The notes beneath the pieces were generated by a model. That model was not told the origin of the DNA. It saw only the letters and a list, made by a program, of their open reading frames with translations, and searched no databases. This document shows, in pieces, positions 33,992 to 42,983 of a stretch of 64,000 nucleotides of DNA. The translations under genes and the position numbers were made by a program. Each line of letters opens with the position of its first letter. Position 1 is the first letter of the stretch. Source of the DNA: Paenibacillus silvestris (GTDB taxonomy: Bacteria; Bacillota; Bacilli; Paenibacillales; NBRC-103111); the NCBI RefSeq assembly GCF_009882985.1, contig NZ_WTUZ01000020.1, forward strand, positions 131,064-195,063. The letters run 5' to 3'.

Positions 33992-35794
33992 TCACTCCAC
34001 GGTGACACTTTTGGCAAGATTTCTTGGCTTGTCAACATCACAACCTCGATACACGGCTGCATAATAAGCAATTAATTGTAACGGAATAACTGAAACCAGC
34101 GGGGTAAGATGCTCATGAATAGCAGGCAGAACGATTTGATCGTTCTTTTCCTCCATCCCCTCCATGCTAATCATACAAACATGGGCACCGCGTGCTAGAA
34201 CCTCCTGGACGTTGCTTCTAATATTTCCCTTGATAGGAGACTGGGTTAGGAGTGCAATAACAGGAGTTCCCTCTTCAATTAAGGCAATCGTCCCATGCTT
34301 CAGCTCTCCACCTGCAAAACCTTCCGCTTGGATATACGAAATCTCCTTAAGCTTTAACGCGCCTTCAAGACAGGCATAGTAATCAATGCTTCGTCCTATA
34401 AAAAAGCAGGTACGTGACGCGTTCAAATACTTCCAAACATTCTCCTCCATCATCTCCTTCTTGTTAATCATAATTTCCATGGCATTCGCGGCAAGACTTA
34501 ACTCGTGGAAGGGGTTGATATCATGCTGGATCCCTTTTGCACGTGCACAATCGAATGCAAGTATCGCTAATACAGCAATTTGTGCTGTATAGGCTTTTGT
34601 TGATGCTACCGCGATCTCGGGTCCGGCATGTGTGAGTAATGTAAAATTCGCTTCACGCGATAAAGTGGAACCTGGTACATTGGTAATCGTCAATGAGGGA
34701 TAGCCCAGCTGCTTAATGGCTACTAATACTCCTCTGCTATCCGCAGTTTCTCCACTTTGAGAAATGAAGATAAAGAGCGGATTCGTGGACAGGATGGGTC
34801 TGTTATACAAAAATTCACTCGCGATATGAGTTTCAACGGGGATCTCGGCTATTTTCTCAAGCAGCTGTTTACCAACCAATCCAGCATGATAACTTGTTCC
34901 GCAAGCAATGATATAGATACGATCCGCTTCTTTCACGCTGTCGCGAATGTTAGGATCGATGATCAAATCTCCATTACCATCTTGATATTTAGAAACGATT
35001 TTACGAATGACGAAGGGCTGTTCATCAATTTCTTTCAGCATATAATGGGGGTAGAGCCCTTTCTCGATATCGCTAGCATCAAGTTTTACTTGAAAAGGCC
35101 TCCTCTGAATGACTTCTCCGTTCAAATTCTTAATCATTTTTGAATGTTGGCGAAGAATAACCATCTCCTCATCCATTAATTCCACGAACTGATTCGTTAG
35201 CTGCAGCATCGCCATAGCATCACTTGCGATAACGTGGAAGTCTTGGCCTAATCCAATGAGCAAGGGGCTCTTATTTTTACCCACATAAATCGTATGGATG
35301 TCTTCGTTATCTACTAAAGCGACTGCGTAAGAACCTTTGATGGCCAAGAGCAATTGTCCAAAAGCTTCCTCAACCGCTAATCCGCTTTGCACCAATTTCT
35401 CCATCAGCTGCACAATAACTTCAGTGTCCGTGTCGCTTGAGAACGGTACTTCAGAAAGATCATGCTGCTTAATTTCTTCGAAATTCTCAATAACCCCATT
35501 ATGTACAATTGTAAAACGGCCGCTGTTACTTTGGTGCGGATGCGCATTTCTGCGGCTAGGTTTGCCATGTGTTGCCCACCGGGTATGACCAATGCCAACT
35601 TGTGCTGTCTCTTGATGATCGATGACGTCGCTAAGTGCCGCGATCCGTCCCTGTTCTTTGTAAACATGTGTACCTCTTTCATTCAATAAAGCTATTCCGG
35701 AAGAATCGTACCCTCTGTATTCCAGTTTTTCTAATCCTTTAATTAAGATTGCTTTCGCGTCCTGATTACCGATATATCCTACAATTCCACACAT
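33992..35794 (-). CDS. glmS: Glucosamine-6-phosphate synthase (isomerizing)
   Basis: Converts fructose-6-phosphate and glutamine to glucosamine-6-phosphate, the first step to UDP-GlcNAc. 600 aa. Glutaminase domain starts [17 protein letters not shown] with Cys2; motifs [26 protein letters not shown]; two SIS domains ([29 protein letters not shown]) and the end [20 protein letters not shown] precedes ATG. The upstream region to the divergent gene is too short for a glmS ribozyme and contains a SinR-type site instead. Likely a second, exopolysaccharide-dedicated glmS. Confidence 0.97.
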   Translation of the reverse strand: MCGIVGYIGNQDAKAILIKGLEKLEYRGYDSSGIALLNERGTHVYKEQGRIAALSDVIDHQETAQVGIGHTRWATHGKPSRRNAHPHQSNSGRFTIVHNGVIENFEEIKQHDLSEVPFSSDTDTEVIVQLMEKLVQSGLAVEEAFGQLLLAIKGSYAVALVDNEDIHTIYVGKNKSPLLIGLGQDFHVIASDAMAMLQLTNQFVELMDEEMVILRQHSKMIKNLNGEVIQRRPFQVKLDASDIEKGLYPHYMLKEIDEQPFVIRKIVSKYQDGNGDLIIDPNIRDSVKEADRIYIIACGTSYHAGLVGKQLLEKIAEIPVETHIASEFLYNRPILSTNPLFIFISQSGETADSRGVLVAIKQLGYPSLTITNVPGSTLSREANFTLLTHAGPEIAVASTKAYTAQIAVLAILAFDCARAKGIQHDINPFHELSLAANAMEIMINKKEMMEENVWKYLNASRTCFFIGRSIDYYACLEGALKLKEISYIQAEGFAGGELKHGTIALIEEGTPVIALLTQSPIKGNIRSNVQEVLARGAHVCMISMEGMEEKNDQIVLPAIHEHLTPLVSVIPLQLIAYYAAVYRGCDVDKPRNLAKSVTVE

Positions 35795-35816
35795 TTTAAA
35801 TCTCCTTTGAAATAAA

Positions 35817-35832
35817 ATTCTTAATAAAGAAC
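35817..35832. promoter_or_regulatory. SinR-type operator between glmS and a divergent small gene
   Basis: ATTCTTAATAAAGAAC, identical to the site at the Asn-rich gene (the match continues for one more base). It lies 22 bp before the glmS ATG. A weak promoter (TTAATT, 17 bp, TATTAA on the minus strand) would overlap it. Confidence 0.65.
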
Positions 35833-35910
35833 GATCGAGGAATAATTAACTATTCCTTGCATACATTATCTAACTCCCTCATAAGTTTTTACAAAGGGAG
35901 GGATTATGTC

Positions 35911-36078
35911 ATGTATTCACTTTCGACGAGTGTATGGAAAAAGGCGCAGCGTACTTACCATAAGGTTCTGCATGCATACAATTCTATACTCTATAGAGAC
36001 TGCCTTGACGTAGAAATGAAGGAAGCTTTGTTTGAAAAGATGCAGCATCATAGGCAGAAAATGCATGAAGGCGCTTAA
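35911..36078 (+). CDS. Unknown 55-aa protein divergent from glmS
   Basis: A basic, helical 55-aa protein (SLSTSVWKKAQRTYHKVLHAY, LYRDCLDVEMKEALFEKMQHHRQKM). ATG 35911 has AAGGGAGGG 8 nt upstream. It shares the intergenic region with glmS and its SinR-type site. No family recognised. The strong ribosome binding site supports expression. It converges on epsN. Confidence 0.65.
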   Translation: MYSLSTSVWKKAQRTYHKVLHAYNSILYRDCLDVEMKEALFEKMQHHRQKMHEGA

Positions 36079-36089
36079 ACATGCAAGTA

Positions 36090-37259
36090 TTAAACACTAA
36101 TGCTTTTCGCCTTAATCAATGACTCCTGGATGCACTCGATAACTCGCATTTGATCGTCTTCCGACATGCTGGATCCGGATGGTAGACAAAGTCCCATTTT
36201 AAACAATTGCTCAGATATATTCTCGTTATCGCTATGAGGGTAGAACTTATCCCCTTCGAATAAAGGCTGCATATGTAGTGGCTTCCAAACTGGACGAGCC
36301 TCGATATTTTGTTCCGCTAATGCACTGAGTAGAGCCTCAACCGATATGCCAGCTTCCCTCTCGTCCAAAGTTAACGCTGTAAGCCAACGATTCGAACGCG
36401 TTTCCGGCAACTCAGGCATAAACGTGATGCCCGGAACATGGGCCAACTCTTGAACATACTTGTTGAAAATTGCTCTTCTAGCGCTAACTCTCTCTTCCAA
36501 CACCTCTAACTGAGCTCTCCCGATCCCTGCCAATACATTACTCATCCGATAATTATAGCCCATCTGGCTATGTTGATAGTGTGCCGCATAGTCGCGTGCT
36601 TGAGTTGCCAGGAAACGAGCTTTATTCAGCTCCTCGCCCTCATTAGATACCAGCATCCCCCCGCCTGAAGTCGAAATAATCTTATTCCCATTAAAGGAAT
36701 AGATGCCAAACTTGCCAAATGACCCGCTCGCTTTCCCTTTGTAGGTGGAGCCTAATGATTCAGCCGCATCCTCAATGATGGGGATATTAAACTTCTGACA
36801 AATCGCCACGATTTCGTCCATCTTTGCACTTTGACCATAGAGATTAACGACAATGACTGCTTTAGGCAATTTCTTATCCTGGATGGCATCATACAAGGCA
36901 TGCTCTAACGCTTGAGGGGACATGTTCCAAGTTTCCGGCTCTGAATCAATAAAAACCGGTGAAGCCCCCAAATAAACAATTGGATTCGCACTTGCAACAA
37001 ATGTGAGACTTGAACAAAAAACAATATCTCCAGATTTAACATCCAATAGTCGCAGCGCCAAATGGATGGCCGCCGTTCCCGAGCTGACTGCAGCCGCGTC
37101 GTTTACACCCACGTATGACGCAAGCTCTTTCTCAAAGGCATCGACATGCGGGCCTAGCGGAGCGATCCAATTCGTATCGAAAGCATCTTGAATATACGTC
37201 ATTTCATTCCCGCTCATGTGCGGAGGGGAAAGATATATTCTCTTTTTATTCGTGAACAC
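36090..37259 (-). CDS. epsN: Sugar aminotransferase EpsN (DegT/DnrJ/EryC1 family)
   Basis: A 389-aa PLP-dependent aminotransferase, closest to EpsN/PglE. With EpsC and EpsM it should make UDP-N,N'-diacetylbacillosamine from UDP-GlcNAc. Motifs: YLSPPHMSGNEMTYIQDAFD, AAVSSGTAAIHLALRLL, EDAAESLGSTYKGKASGSFG, and the PLP Lys in GIYSFNGNKIISTSGGGML. GTG start 37259 with AAGGAAG upstream. An intrinsic terminator lies between epsM and this gene. It is the last gene of the operon. Confidence 0.93.
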   Translation of the reverse strand: MFTNKKRIYLSPPHMSGNEMTYIQDAFDTNWIAPLGPHVDAFEKELASYVGVNDAAAVSSGTAAIHLALRLLDVKSGDIVFCSSLTFVASANPIVYLGASPVFIDSEPETWNMSPQALEHALYDAIQDKKLPKAVIVVNLYGQSAKMDEIVAICQKFNIPIIEDAAESLGSTYKGKASGSFGKFGIYSFNGNKIISTSGGGMLVSNEGEELNKARFLATQARDYAAHYQHSQMGYNYRMSNVLAGIGRAQLEVLEERVSARRAIFNKYVQELAHVPGITFMPELPETRSNRWLTALTLDEREAGISVEALLSALAEQNIEARPVWKPLHMQPLFEGDKFYPHSDNENISEQLFKMGLCLPSGSSMSEDDQMRVIECIQESLIKAKSISV

Positions 37260-37295
37260 TTGTTAAGCCACTTCCTTTACATAGGTTCTTGAGAC

Positions 37296-37318
37296 GAAAA
37301 AAAGCGCCTTGGGCGCTG
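37296..37318 (-). terminator. Intrinsic terminator inside the eps operon, between epsM and epsN
   Basis: On the minus strand AGCGCC-CAA-GGCGCT followed by seven T, starting at the epsM stop codon and 36 nt before epsN. Full readthrough would require antitermination. It lies about 10 kb downstream of the epsC/EAR-like leader. Confidence 0.8.
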
Positions 37319-37957
37319 TCAGGCAAACTTTCTGCTGCTGATAATTTTGGCTGGGGTTCCTACTGCTGTACTATTCGCCCTAATATCACTAATGACTGTG
37401 GCACCCGCTCCGATAATCGCCCATTCTCCGATGCTTCTCCCAGGAATGACGGTAGCTCCCGCTCCGATCATAGTTCCTTCTTTTACAATCACGGAGCCAG
37501 TAAGTGTAGCCTTAGGAGCAATGTGGACATAGTCTCCAATGTGATTGTCATGCTCCACGATTGCACCTGAGTTGATAATCACATGATCACCAACGACTGT
37601 ATCTGCACTGACAATGGTATTAGCCATAATAACCGTCCCACTCCCAATAGCAGCGCTTGGACTGACAATCGCAGAATAGTGAACGAGTGAAATATAGTTC
37701 TCCTTGGCTAGGCCAAGCTTCGTCGCAATCGACTTGCGAACCGCGTTATTCCCTATCGCAATCACAAATTTAAGATGATTCATGCGATTCAATAAAAGAG
37801 GTGCGGAAGAAGTCGGTCCTATGTACAACTCATTATTTAGAGTTAACTCATCATACTTGTCATCCAATATGGCGATGATCTTCGCATCACTTTTTGAATG
37901 AATCAAGTCCCTTATGACCTTACTGTGGCCACCCTCACCAATAACGACTAAATCCAA
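37319..37957 (-). CDS. epsM: Acetyltransferase EpsM (PglD family)
   Basis: A 212-aa sugar O/N-acetyltransferase. N-terminal Rossmann-like part (LVVIGEGGHSKVIRDLIHS) and a left-handed beta-helix of hexapeptide repeats (SAAIGSGTVIMANTIVSADTVVG, then GAIVEHDNHIGDYVHIAPKATL with the catalytic His-Asp-Asn region). Acetylates UDP-4-amino-sugar made by EpsN. TTG start preceded by AAAGG. It follows epsL closely, and a terminator follows it. Confidence 0.93.
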   Translation of the reverse strand: MDLVVIGEGGHSKVIRDLIHSKSDAKIIAILDDKYDELTLNNELYIGPTSSAPLLLNRMNHLKFVIAIGNNAVRKSIATKLGLAKENYISLVHYSAIVSPSAAIGSGTVIMANTIVSADTVVGDHVIINSGAIVEHDNHIGDYVHIAPKATLTGSVIVKEGTMIGAGATVIPGRSIGEWAIIGAGATVISDIRANSTAVGTPAKIISSRKFA

Positions 37958-37972
37958 CCTGTACCAAACCTT

Positions 37973-38572
37973 TCATGATAGATTTGATCCGGAGAATTTC
38001 TCCATGGTCACATGATTGCCGTGGCTGATCCCATCCGACTTGATCACTTTAACAAAAGTTAAAGCTAGAATTTTGAAATCGAGGAGGATGCTTTGATTTT
38101 CCACATACCATACATCGAGCCTGAACTTCTCTTCCCAAGAGATTGCATTTCTACCGTTAACTTGAGCCCAACCCGTAATGCCAGGACGCACTTGATGGCG
38201 CTTGGCCTGCTCTTCCGTGTATAGTGTCAAATAATCCATTAACAATGGCCTCGGCCCTACTAAACTTAGGTCTCCCTTAATGACATTCACCAACTGGAGC
38301 AATTCATCAAGGCTATATTTTCTAAGAAATTCCCCAAAGGACGTTAATCTGATCGAGTCGGGCAATAAATTCCCTTCACTGTCCCTTGCATCTGTCATGG
38401 TTCGAAACTTATAAATATTAATAGGCTTGCCGTGCAATCCCGGCCTCAGCTGCGTGAAGATAATCGGAGATCCTAACTTTACTCTAACCAAAATGGCGAC
38501 AATTCCGATAACCGGCGAAAAGAGTAGTAATAAAGGAATTGAGATTAGTAAATCGCAGAATCGCTTCATCAA
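37973..38572 (-). CDS. epsL: Initiating sugar phosphotransferase EpsL
   Basis: A 199-aa monotopic phosphoglycosyl transferase. One N-terminal membrane segment ([22 protein letters not shown]), then [74 protein letters not shown], with the catalytic Asp-Glu pair. It links the first sugar phosphate (probably diacetylbacillosamine) to undecaprenyl phosphate. Starts TTG 38572 or ATG 38569. Very close to Bacillus EpsL. Confidence 0.94.
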   Translation of the reverse strand: MMKRFCDLLISIPLLLLFSPVIGIVAILVRVKLGSPIIFTQLRPGLHGKPINIYKFRTMTDARDSEGNLLPDSIRLTSFGEFLRKYSLDELLQLVNVIKGDLSLVGPRPLLMDYLTLYTEEQAKRHQVRPGITGWAQVNGRNAISWEEKFRLDVWYVENQSILLDFKILALTFVKVIKSDGISHGNHVTMEKFSGSNLS

Positions 38573-38602
38573 TGATCATGCTCCTAAAATCTTATTGTGG
38601 CA

Positions 38603-38743
38603 TTACCTTAACGCCAGAATGATTTGTTGTTTTATTTCTTCTACTAATTCTTTTGCACTCATATGTTCTTCTTCGTTGCCAATTTTGTAGGCATTAATAA
38701 GGATCTCTTTTACCTGTTGTTGCGTTAACTCGGAAATATTCAT
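38603..38743 (-). CDS. Small acidic helical protein between galE and epsL
   Basis: A 46-aa ORF starting at ATG 38743 with AGGAGAGG 6-8 nt upstream and ending at TAA 38603-38605. Sequence begins MNISELTQQQVKEILINAY and ends ELVEEIKQQIILALR; strongly helical and acidic. Nothing else occupies this 184-bp gap between galE and epsL. The strong ribosome binding site supports it being a real gene. Function unknown; could be a partner of the membrane transferase. Confidence 0.65.
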   Translation of the reverse strand: MNISELTQQQVKEILINAYKIGNEEEHMSAKELVEEIKQQIILALR

Positions 38744-38756
38744 GATTTGACCTCTC

Positions 38757-39794
38757 CTAAAATATTTCTAATGCTTTCTCTTCTACACGGTAACCATTCG
38801 GGTTATTTGATTGCCACCGCCATGCGTCTATACACATCTCTTCGATTCCTTTTTCTGCAATCCAGCCCAGTTCACGCTCTGCCTTGGATGCGTCCGCGTA
38901 ACATATCCCAATGTCGCCTGGTCTCCGATCTGTAATCCGATACGGAATGTGTTTTCCAGTAACTCGTTCGAAGGCAGTGACCATTTCCAGCACACTGTAT
39001 CCTCGTCCAGTTCCAAGATTGTACGCTTCTATTCCTGTAGTTGTGATCACTTTCTCTAACGCCTTCAAGTGTCCCCATGCCAAGTCGACCACATGAATAT
39101 AGTCCCTTACCCCTGTGCCATCCAAGGTAGAATAGTCGTTGCCAAATACGCTTAGTTCCGCCAACCTCCCAACCGCCACTTGTGAAATAAAAGGCATTAA
39201 ATTGTTAGGCCTACCATTCGGATCCTCTCCGATTAGTCCGCTCTTATGAGCTCCAATTGGATTAAAATAACGCAAAAGCGCAATGCTCCAATCTTTATTG
39301 GAGAGGTATAAATCATTCAAAATTTCTTCAATCATTAGTTTCGTTCGACCATAAGGATTGGTTGCACTTAGCGGTAAGTTTTCAGAGATAGGCACATGTT
39401 CCTGCATGCCATACACGGTTGCTGATGAACTGAATACGATTTTGTTCACCCCGTACTTCCTCATAACCTCACATAATATGAGTGTGCCCGTGATGTTATT
39501 CTGGTAATAAAAAAGAGGAATCTCAACGGATTCCCCAACTGCCTTAAGCCCGGCAAAATGAATGACGGCTTCAATTTTATTTTCTGCAAAAACACGATCC
39601 AGTTCTGTTTGATCTAAGAGGTCAACTTGATAGAATTTGAAGTCTCTACCCGTCAGTTCCCTTACTCGTCTTAAAGACTCTAGACTGCTGTTGCTTAAGT
39701 TATCAACCACGACAATTTCATGCCCTGCATGCAGTAATTCAACGCAGGTATGACTGCCGATATAGCCGGCTCCACCGGTTATGAGTATTGGCAT
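38757..39794 (-). CDS. galE: UDP-glucose 4-epimerase
   Basis: A 345-aa extended short-chain dehydrogenase. Motifs: [45 protein letters not shown], catalytic SSSATVYG and [11 protein letters not shown] (YxxxK), and [15 protein letters not shown]. Supplies UDP-Gal or UDP-GalNAc for the polymer. ATG 39794 is chosen by GGAGGATG at 9 nt. Located in the eps operon, not a gal operon. Confidence 0.95.
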   Translation of the reverse strand: MPILITGGAGYIGSHTCVELLHAGHEIVVVDNLSNSSLESLRRVRELTGRDFKFYQVDLLDQTELDRVFAENKIEAVIHFAGLKAVGESVEIPLFYYQNNITGTLILCEVMRKYGVNKIVFSSSATVYGMQEHVPISENLPLSATNPYGRTKLMIEEILNDLYLSNKDWSIALLRYFNPIGAHKSGLIGEDPNGRPNNLMPFISQVAVGRLAELSVFGNDYSTLDGTGVRDYIHVVDLAWGHLKALEKVITTTGIEAYNLGTGRGYSVLEMVTAFERVTGKHIPYRITDRRPGDIGICYADASKAERELGWIAEKGIEEMCIDAWRWQSNNPNGYRVEEKALEIF

Positions 39795-39842
39795 GTACAC
39801 TCATCCTCCAAAATTAATTCGTATAGGTCTCTATTCCATGAA

Positions 39843-40979
39843 TCAAATTACTCCATAAACGGACATCCACTCCTCAATATTTTGTTGAATATCATAACCT
39901 GATTTAGAGAAGTTGCTCATGATTTGCTGATCGTCTGGTCTTATTTGCATGAAAGACTTCTCGATTTCTTTAATCCATATTTCAATATGTTCTTCTAAAC
40001 TAATAAATGATATTAATCCTAAACCTAAATCGGTTGATCTTGATACTACATCTGAGGCAATACAGGGTGTACCCGAAGCTTGTGCTTCTAATGCAACAAT
40101 ACCAAAGCCCTCAAATAAAGAAGGAAATAAGAATACATCAAACGTTCGCATTAGGCTAGGGATATCCTGTCGCACTCCTACGAAACGTATATGTTCAAAG
40201 ATCCCCAGTCGTCTAGCTTCATCCTTGACATCCTGTAAACAAGGACCATCACCCACTAAAATAGCCATTACATCTTTACCATCATCTAGCATCTGCTTTA
40301 AAATCATTAGCAGGAATTTTTGATTTTTTGATTGAGAAAACCTGCCAACGTGACCTAAAATTTTGGTATCAGACGCGATGTCTAACTCTTGTCTAATATT
40401 CGAGTTATCGCTTGTAGACTTAGTAAATTGGGATATATCTATACCGTTTTTTAAAAGAAGAAACTTATTTTTTTCAATCCATGACTCACCAAAAAGAAAA
40501 CGCGCTGCATCTTTACTACACGCACAATAATCGGTTGCAGCATATTTAATTAAAGCTTGCAAAGTTTTCAACACAATCTTTCCCTTAAATCCACTTCCTT
40601 TTCCCCAATTATTACTATGAGAATGACAAATTCTTTTATGTATTCCAGCTCTTTTAGCTGCAAACGCGGCAAATCCAGTCTGATAATCAGTATGTGCATG
40701 CACAGCTGTGTAGTTCGTTTGTAACATGATCCTTTTTAATTCGTTTATGTATCCTAATGGTCCTAATTGCCCTAGACTCTTAATACGGAACACTCTACCA
40801 CCAAGTAAATTAATTTCATCATCATAGTCGCATTTCTCATCTAGGTGAGAAACATAATCAAATTGAATTTTTGATCTGTCCAGGTTACGATGAACATTCA
40901 TTAATAATGTTTCAGCTCCACCACGCTTCATAGCACTAACAATGTGCAGAACTCTTCGAGGGGTTGTTGACTTGTTCAT
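39843..40979 (-). CDS. Glycosyltransferase family 4, EpsF-like (second copy)
   Basis: A 378-aa GT-B fold enzyme resembling B. subtilis EpsF: RRVLHIVSAMKRGGAETLLMNVHRNLDRSKIQFDYVSH, VHAHTDYQTGFAAFAAKRAGIHKRICHSHSNNW, CACSKDAARFLFGES, ILGHVGRFSQSKNQKFLL, and the E-x7-E motif region FPSLFEGFGIVALEAQASGTPCI. Adds a sugar to the lipid-linked repeat on the cytoplasmic face. Paralogous to the gene three upstream. AAAGGG precedes the ATG. Confidence 0.9.
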   Translation of the reverse strand: MNKSTTPRRVLHIVSAMKRGGAETLLMNVHRNLDRSKIQFDYVSHLDEKCDYDDEINLLGGRVFRIKSLGQLGPLGYINELKRIMLQTNYTAVHAHTDYQTGFAAFAAKRAGIHKRICHSHSNNWGKGSGFKGKIVLKTLQALIKYAATDYCACSKDAARFLFGESWIEKNKFLLLKNGIDISQFTKSTSDNSNIRQELDIASDTKILGHVGRFSQSKNQKFLLMILKQMLDDGKDVMAILVGDGPCLQDVKDEARRLGIFEHIRFVGVRQDIPSLMRTFDVFLFPSLFEGFGIVALEAQASGTPCIASDVVSRSTDLGLGLISFISLEEHIEIWIKEIEKSFMQIRPDDQQIMSNFSKSGYDIQQNIEEWMSVYGVI

Positions 40980-41008
40980 ATATACACCCTTTTTTCGGAT
41001 ATAATGAG

Positions 41009-42073
41009 TTAAAAAGATAAGTAATCACTAAGATAGTTTAGATTAAGACTTATAACATTTTCATAGTATGAATAAGCTAAATAACAAATCAATAGAACAT
41101 AATAAATGAGTTTCTGCTCCCTTTTAACAAAAAGGTGTACAACCCAAGACAGAATTATGACATTATACAAACCAAAATAAATAATAAATCTTGCGAATAT
41201 CCAGTTTTGAAGCGATATAATCATAAAAATTGAACCCAATAGGGCCATATTAACAATATAGTCACTTTTCGGAAATAGCTCTCTAAGCTTTTTCCTCCCA
41301 AAATATGCTACGAGAAGCGGAGCTGTTTGAACAACTACCCTAATAATATTAGCTCCACCTTCTTGGAAATCTTGATATTGACCGTAGTCGCCAACAGATT
41401 CAAATATCACACTAGATATTTGATTGTAACCAATCGCTGCAAATATAGCTGCTGCAAGTAATAACATTGTAGTCTTCGTCCAGGCTTTCCTTCTAACAAT
41501 AAAATATATAGGAATTAATATTAAAGCACTTTGATGGATACTAGATGCTAATAATACTAGAAGCATATATCTTTTCCAATTACCCTCCATGAGGTACTTG
41601 GTACCAGCGAATAGAATAGCTCCGGCAAGAAATTGCCTCATTCCATTCATAGAGATGATGTACAGCCCTGATGTAATGTAAGTGTATATACTTAACTCGA
41701 AAAGTTTTGAATATCGGTATAGAACCATAACGATAAGAGCATTCGTAAGCAAAGCAGTGGTAAATATAAGAATCTGCGGATCGGGTGTAATTTTATTTAA
41801 TAACAGTTGCAGGAAGATAAAACCCTTTTCTTTAGCTGATGAAATATGCTCCCAAGTGTATGTCGGAACATTTGTATAGGTGAGCTTATAGAAGTAGGTG
41901 TCACCAATATTCTTTCGGAGTCCCGATACTAAAATTAATAGGCAAGCCACAAAAAAGGCGATTATTTTATTAGGTTTTACCAAAGAACTACCCATTGTCG
42001 TAGACAAAGGAAATACCCTTGAAACTAATGATAAGGAATATACTAAGGCCAAATTAATCCATATTAGGGTCAC
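41009..42073 (-). CDS. epsG: EpsG-family polysaccharide polymerase (Wzy-like)
   Basis: A 354-aa membrane protein with about ten hydrophobic segments. Diagnostic EpsG stretch: FELSIYTYITSGLYIISMNGMRQFLAGAILFAGTKYL, EGNWKRYMLLVLLASSIHQSALILIPIYFIVRRKAW, and the end NWIFARFIIYFGLYNVIIL. Likely polymerises repeat units outside the membrane. GTG 42073 follows AAGGGAG by 6 nt; a TTG at 42091 lies upstream of the ribosome binding site. Confidence 0.92.
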   Translation of the reverse strand: MTLIWINLALVYSLSLVSRVFPLSTTMGSSLVKPNKIIAFFVACLLILVSGLRKNIGDTYFYKLTYTNVPTYTWEHISSAKEKGFIFLQLLLNKITPDPQILIFTTALLTNALIVMVLYRYSKLFELSIYTYITSGLYIISMNGMRQFLAGAILFAGTKYLMEGNWKRYMLLVLLASSIHQSALILIPIYFIVRRKAWTKTTMLLLAAAIFAAIGYNQISSVIFESVGDYGQYQDFQEGGANIIRVVVQTAPLLVAYFGRKKLRELFPKSDYIVNMALLGSIFMIISLQNWIFARFIIYFGLYNVIILSWVVHLFVKREQKLIYYVLLICYLAYSYYENVISLNLNYLSDYLSF

Positions 42074-42087
42074 TGGAATCTCCCTTC

Positions 42088-42978
42088 TCAATACTTTAAC
42101 AATCTAGTTTTCCTTAAAATATACAGATAAAGAATGAATCCAATCGGGCTTGCCAAAATAGTCAAGCCTTTATACGGTGTTTCTCGTATAAACATTTGAT
42201 TCTTTGAAATTAAGCTGCTTGAAACATAATGAATTGCTTGTTTGAATTTAAAAAAAAGATTTGCGTATGGCAGCTTCATCAATTCTTTGCGAAAGAATGC
42301 AAAGCCTTTAGGATTACTTCTGTACTGCTTAAACATATTCATAGAAGATCCGTCAGGCAGGTATTCAACATAGCAAAGAACCTCATTCATTAGAAGCATT
42401 TCATACTCTCGATCAAGCATATAGTATTTATAAGCTAAACCAACATACTTTTCACCGTGAAAGATGGGATATGGATATTTCTTAGTTAATTCACTTCGAT
42501 AAACAAGCTTTTTATCACCGGTAACATTATGTCTATTGTAAAGTTCAAAAAGCGTTGAGCTCTTAAGGGACTCTGGCAGCTTAGAACCAATAATGCGTTT
42601 GTCTACATATGCATCCAAACCAATTATTCCACTTACACTGTCCCTCCCGTTTGCTCTCCAATAAGTGATTATTTTTTCTACAGCGTCATAAGGCATGTAG
42701 TCATCAGAATCGATACAAACATTCAGTTCTGTATCAATCAACTCATATGCTGTGTTATGGGCACCATGCATCCCTTGGTTTTCCTGCTTATGATACCTTA
42801 TGGGGATTATGTTCTCGTTGATCCACCCCTCAACTAATTCCTTCGTTTGATCAGTAGAACCATCATCAATAATTAACCAAACAAACTCTTTGGAAGACTG
42901 ACTTTTAAGACTTTCATAACAATTTCCAAGACAGTAAGCTCTATTGAAAGTAGGAGTAAAAACCGTTAGAAGATTCAA
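42088..42978 (-). CDS. Glycosyltransferase family 2
   Basis: A 296-aa GT-A fold glycosyltransferase: LLTVFTPTFNRAYCLGNCYESLKSQSSKEFVWLIIDDGSTDQTKE, LNVCIDSDDYMPYDAVEKI (DxD-type site), then a C-terminal hydrophobic end (ILASPIGFILYLYIL) that may anchor it. TTG 42978 is chosen because GAGGTG sits 6 nt upstream and avoids overlap with the preceding gene. Donor sugar unknown. Confidence 0.9.
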   Translation of the reverse strand: MNLLTVFTPTFNRAYCLGNCYESLKSQSSKEFVWLIIDDGSTDQTKELVEGWINENIIPIRYHKQENQGMHGAHNTAYELIDTELNVCIDSDDYMPYDAVEKIITYWRANGRDSVSGIIGLDAYVDKRIIGSKLPESLKSSTLFELYNRHNVTGDKKLVYRSELTKKYPYPIFHGEKYVGLAYKYYMLDREYEMLLMNEVLCYVEYLPDGSSMNMFKQYRSNPKGFAFFRKELMKLPYANLFFKFKQAIHYVSSSLISKNQMFIRETPYKGLTILASPIGFILYLYILRKTRLLKY

Positions 42979-42983
42979 ATCAT

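Noticed and set aside
35838-35857. Inverted repeat AGGAATA-N6-TATTCCT upstream of glmS
   Set aside because: Short AT-rich palindrome found once; could be a weak terminator or operator, but nothing supports a specific role.
35795-35910. A glmS ribozyme in the glmS upstream region
   Set aside because: The gap to the divergent gene is too short and lacks the conserved ribozyme core; it carries a SinR-type site instead.
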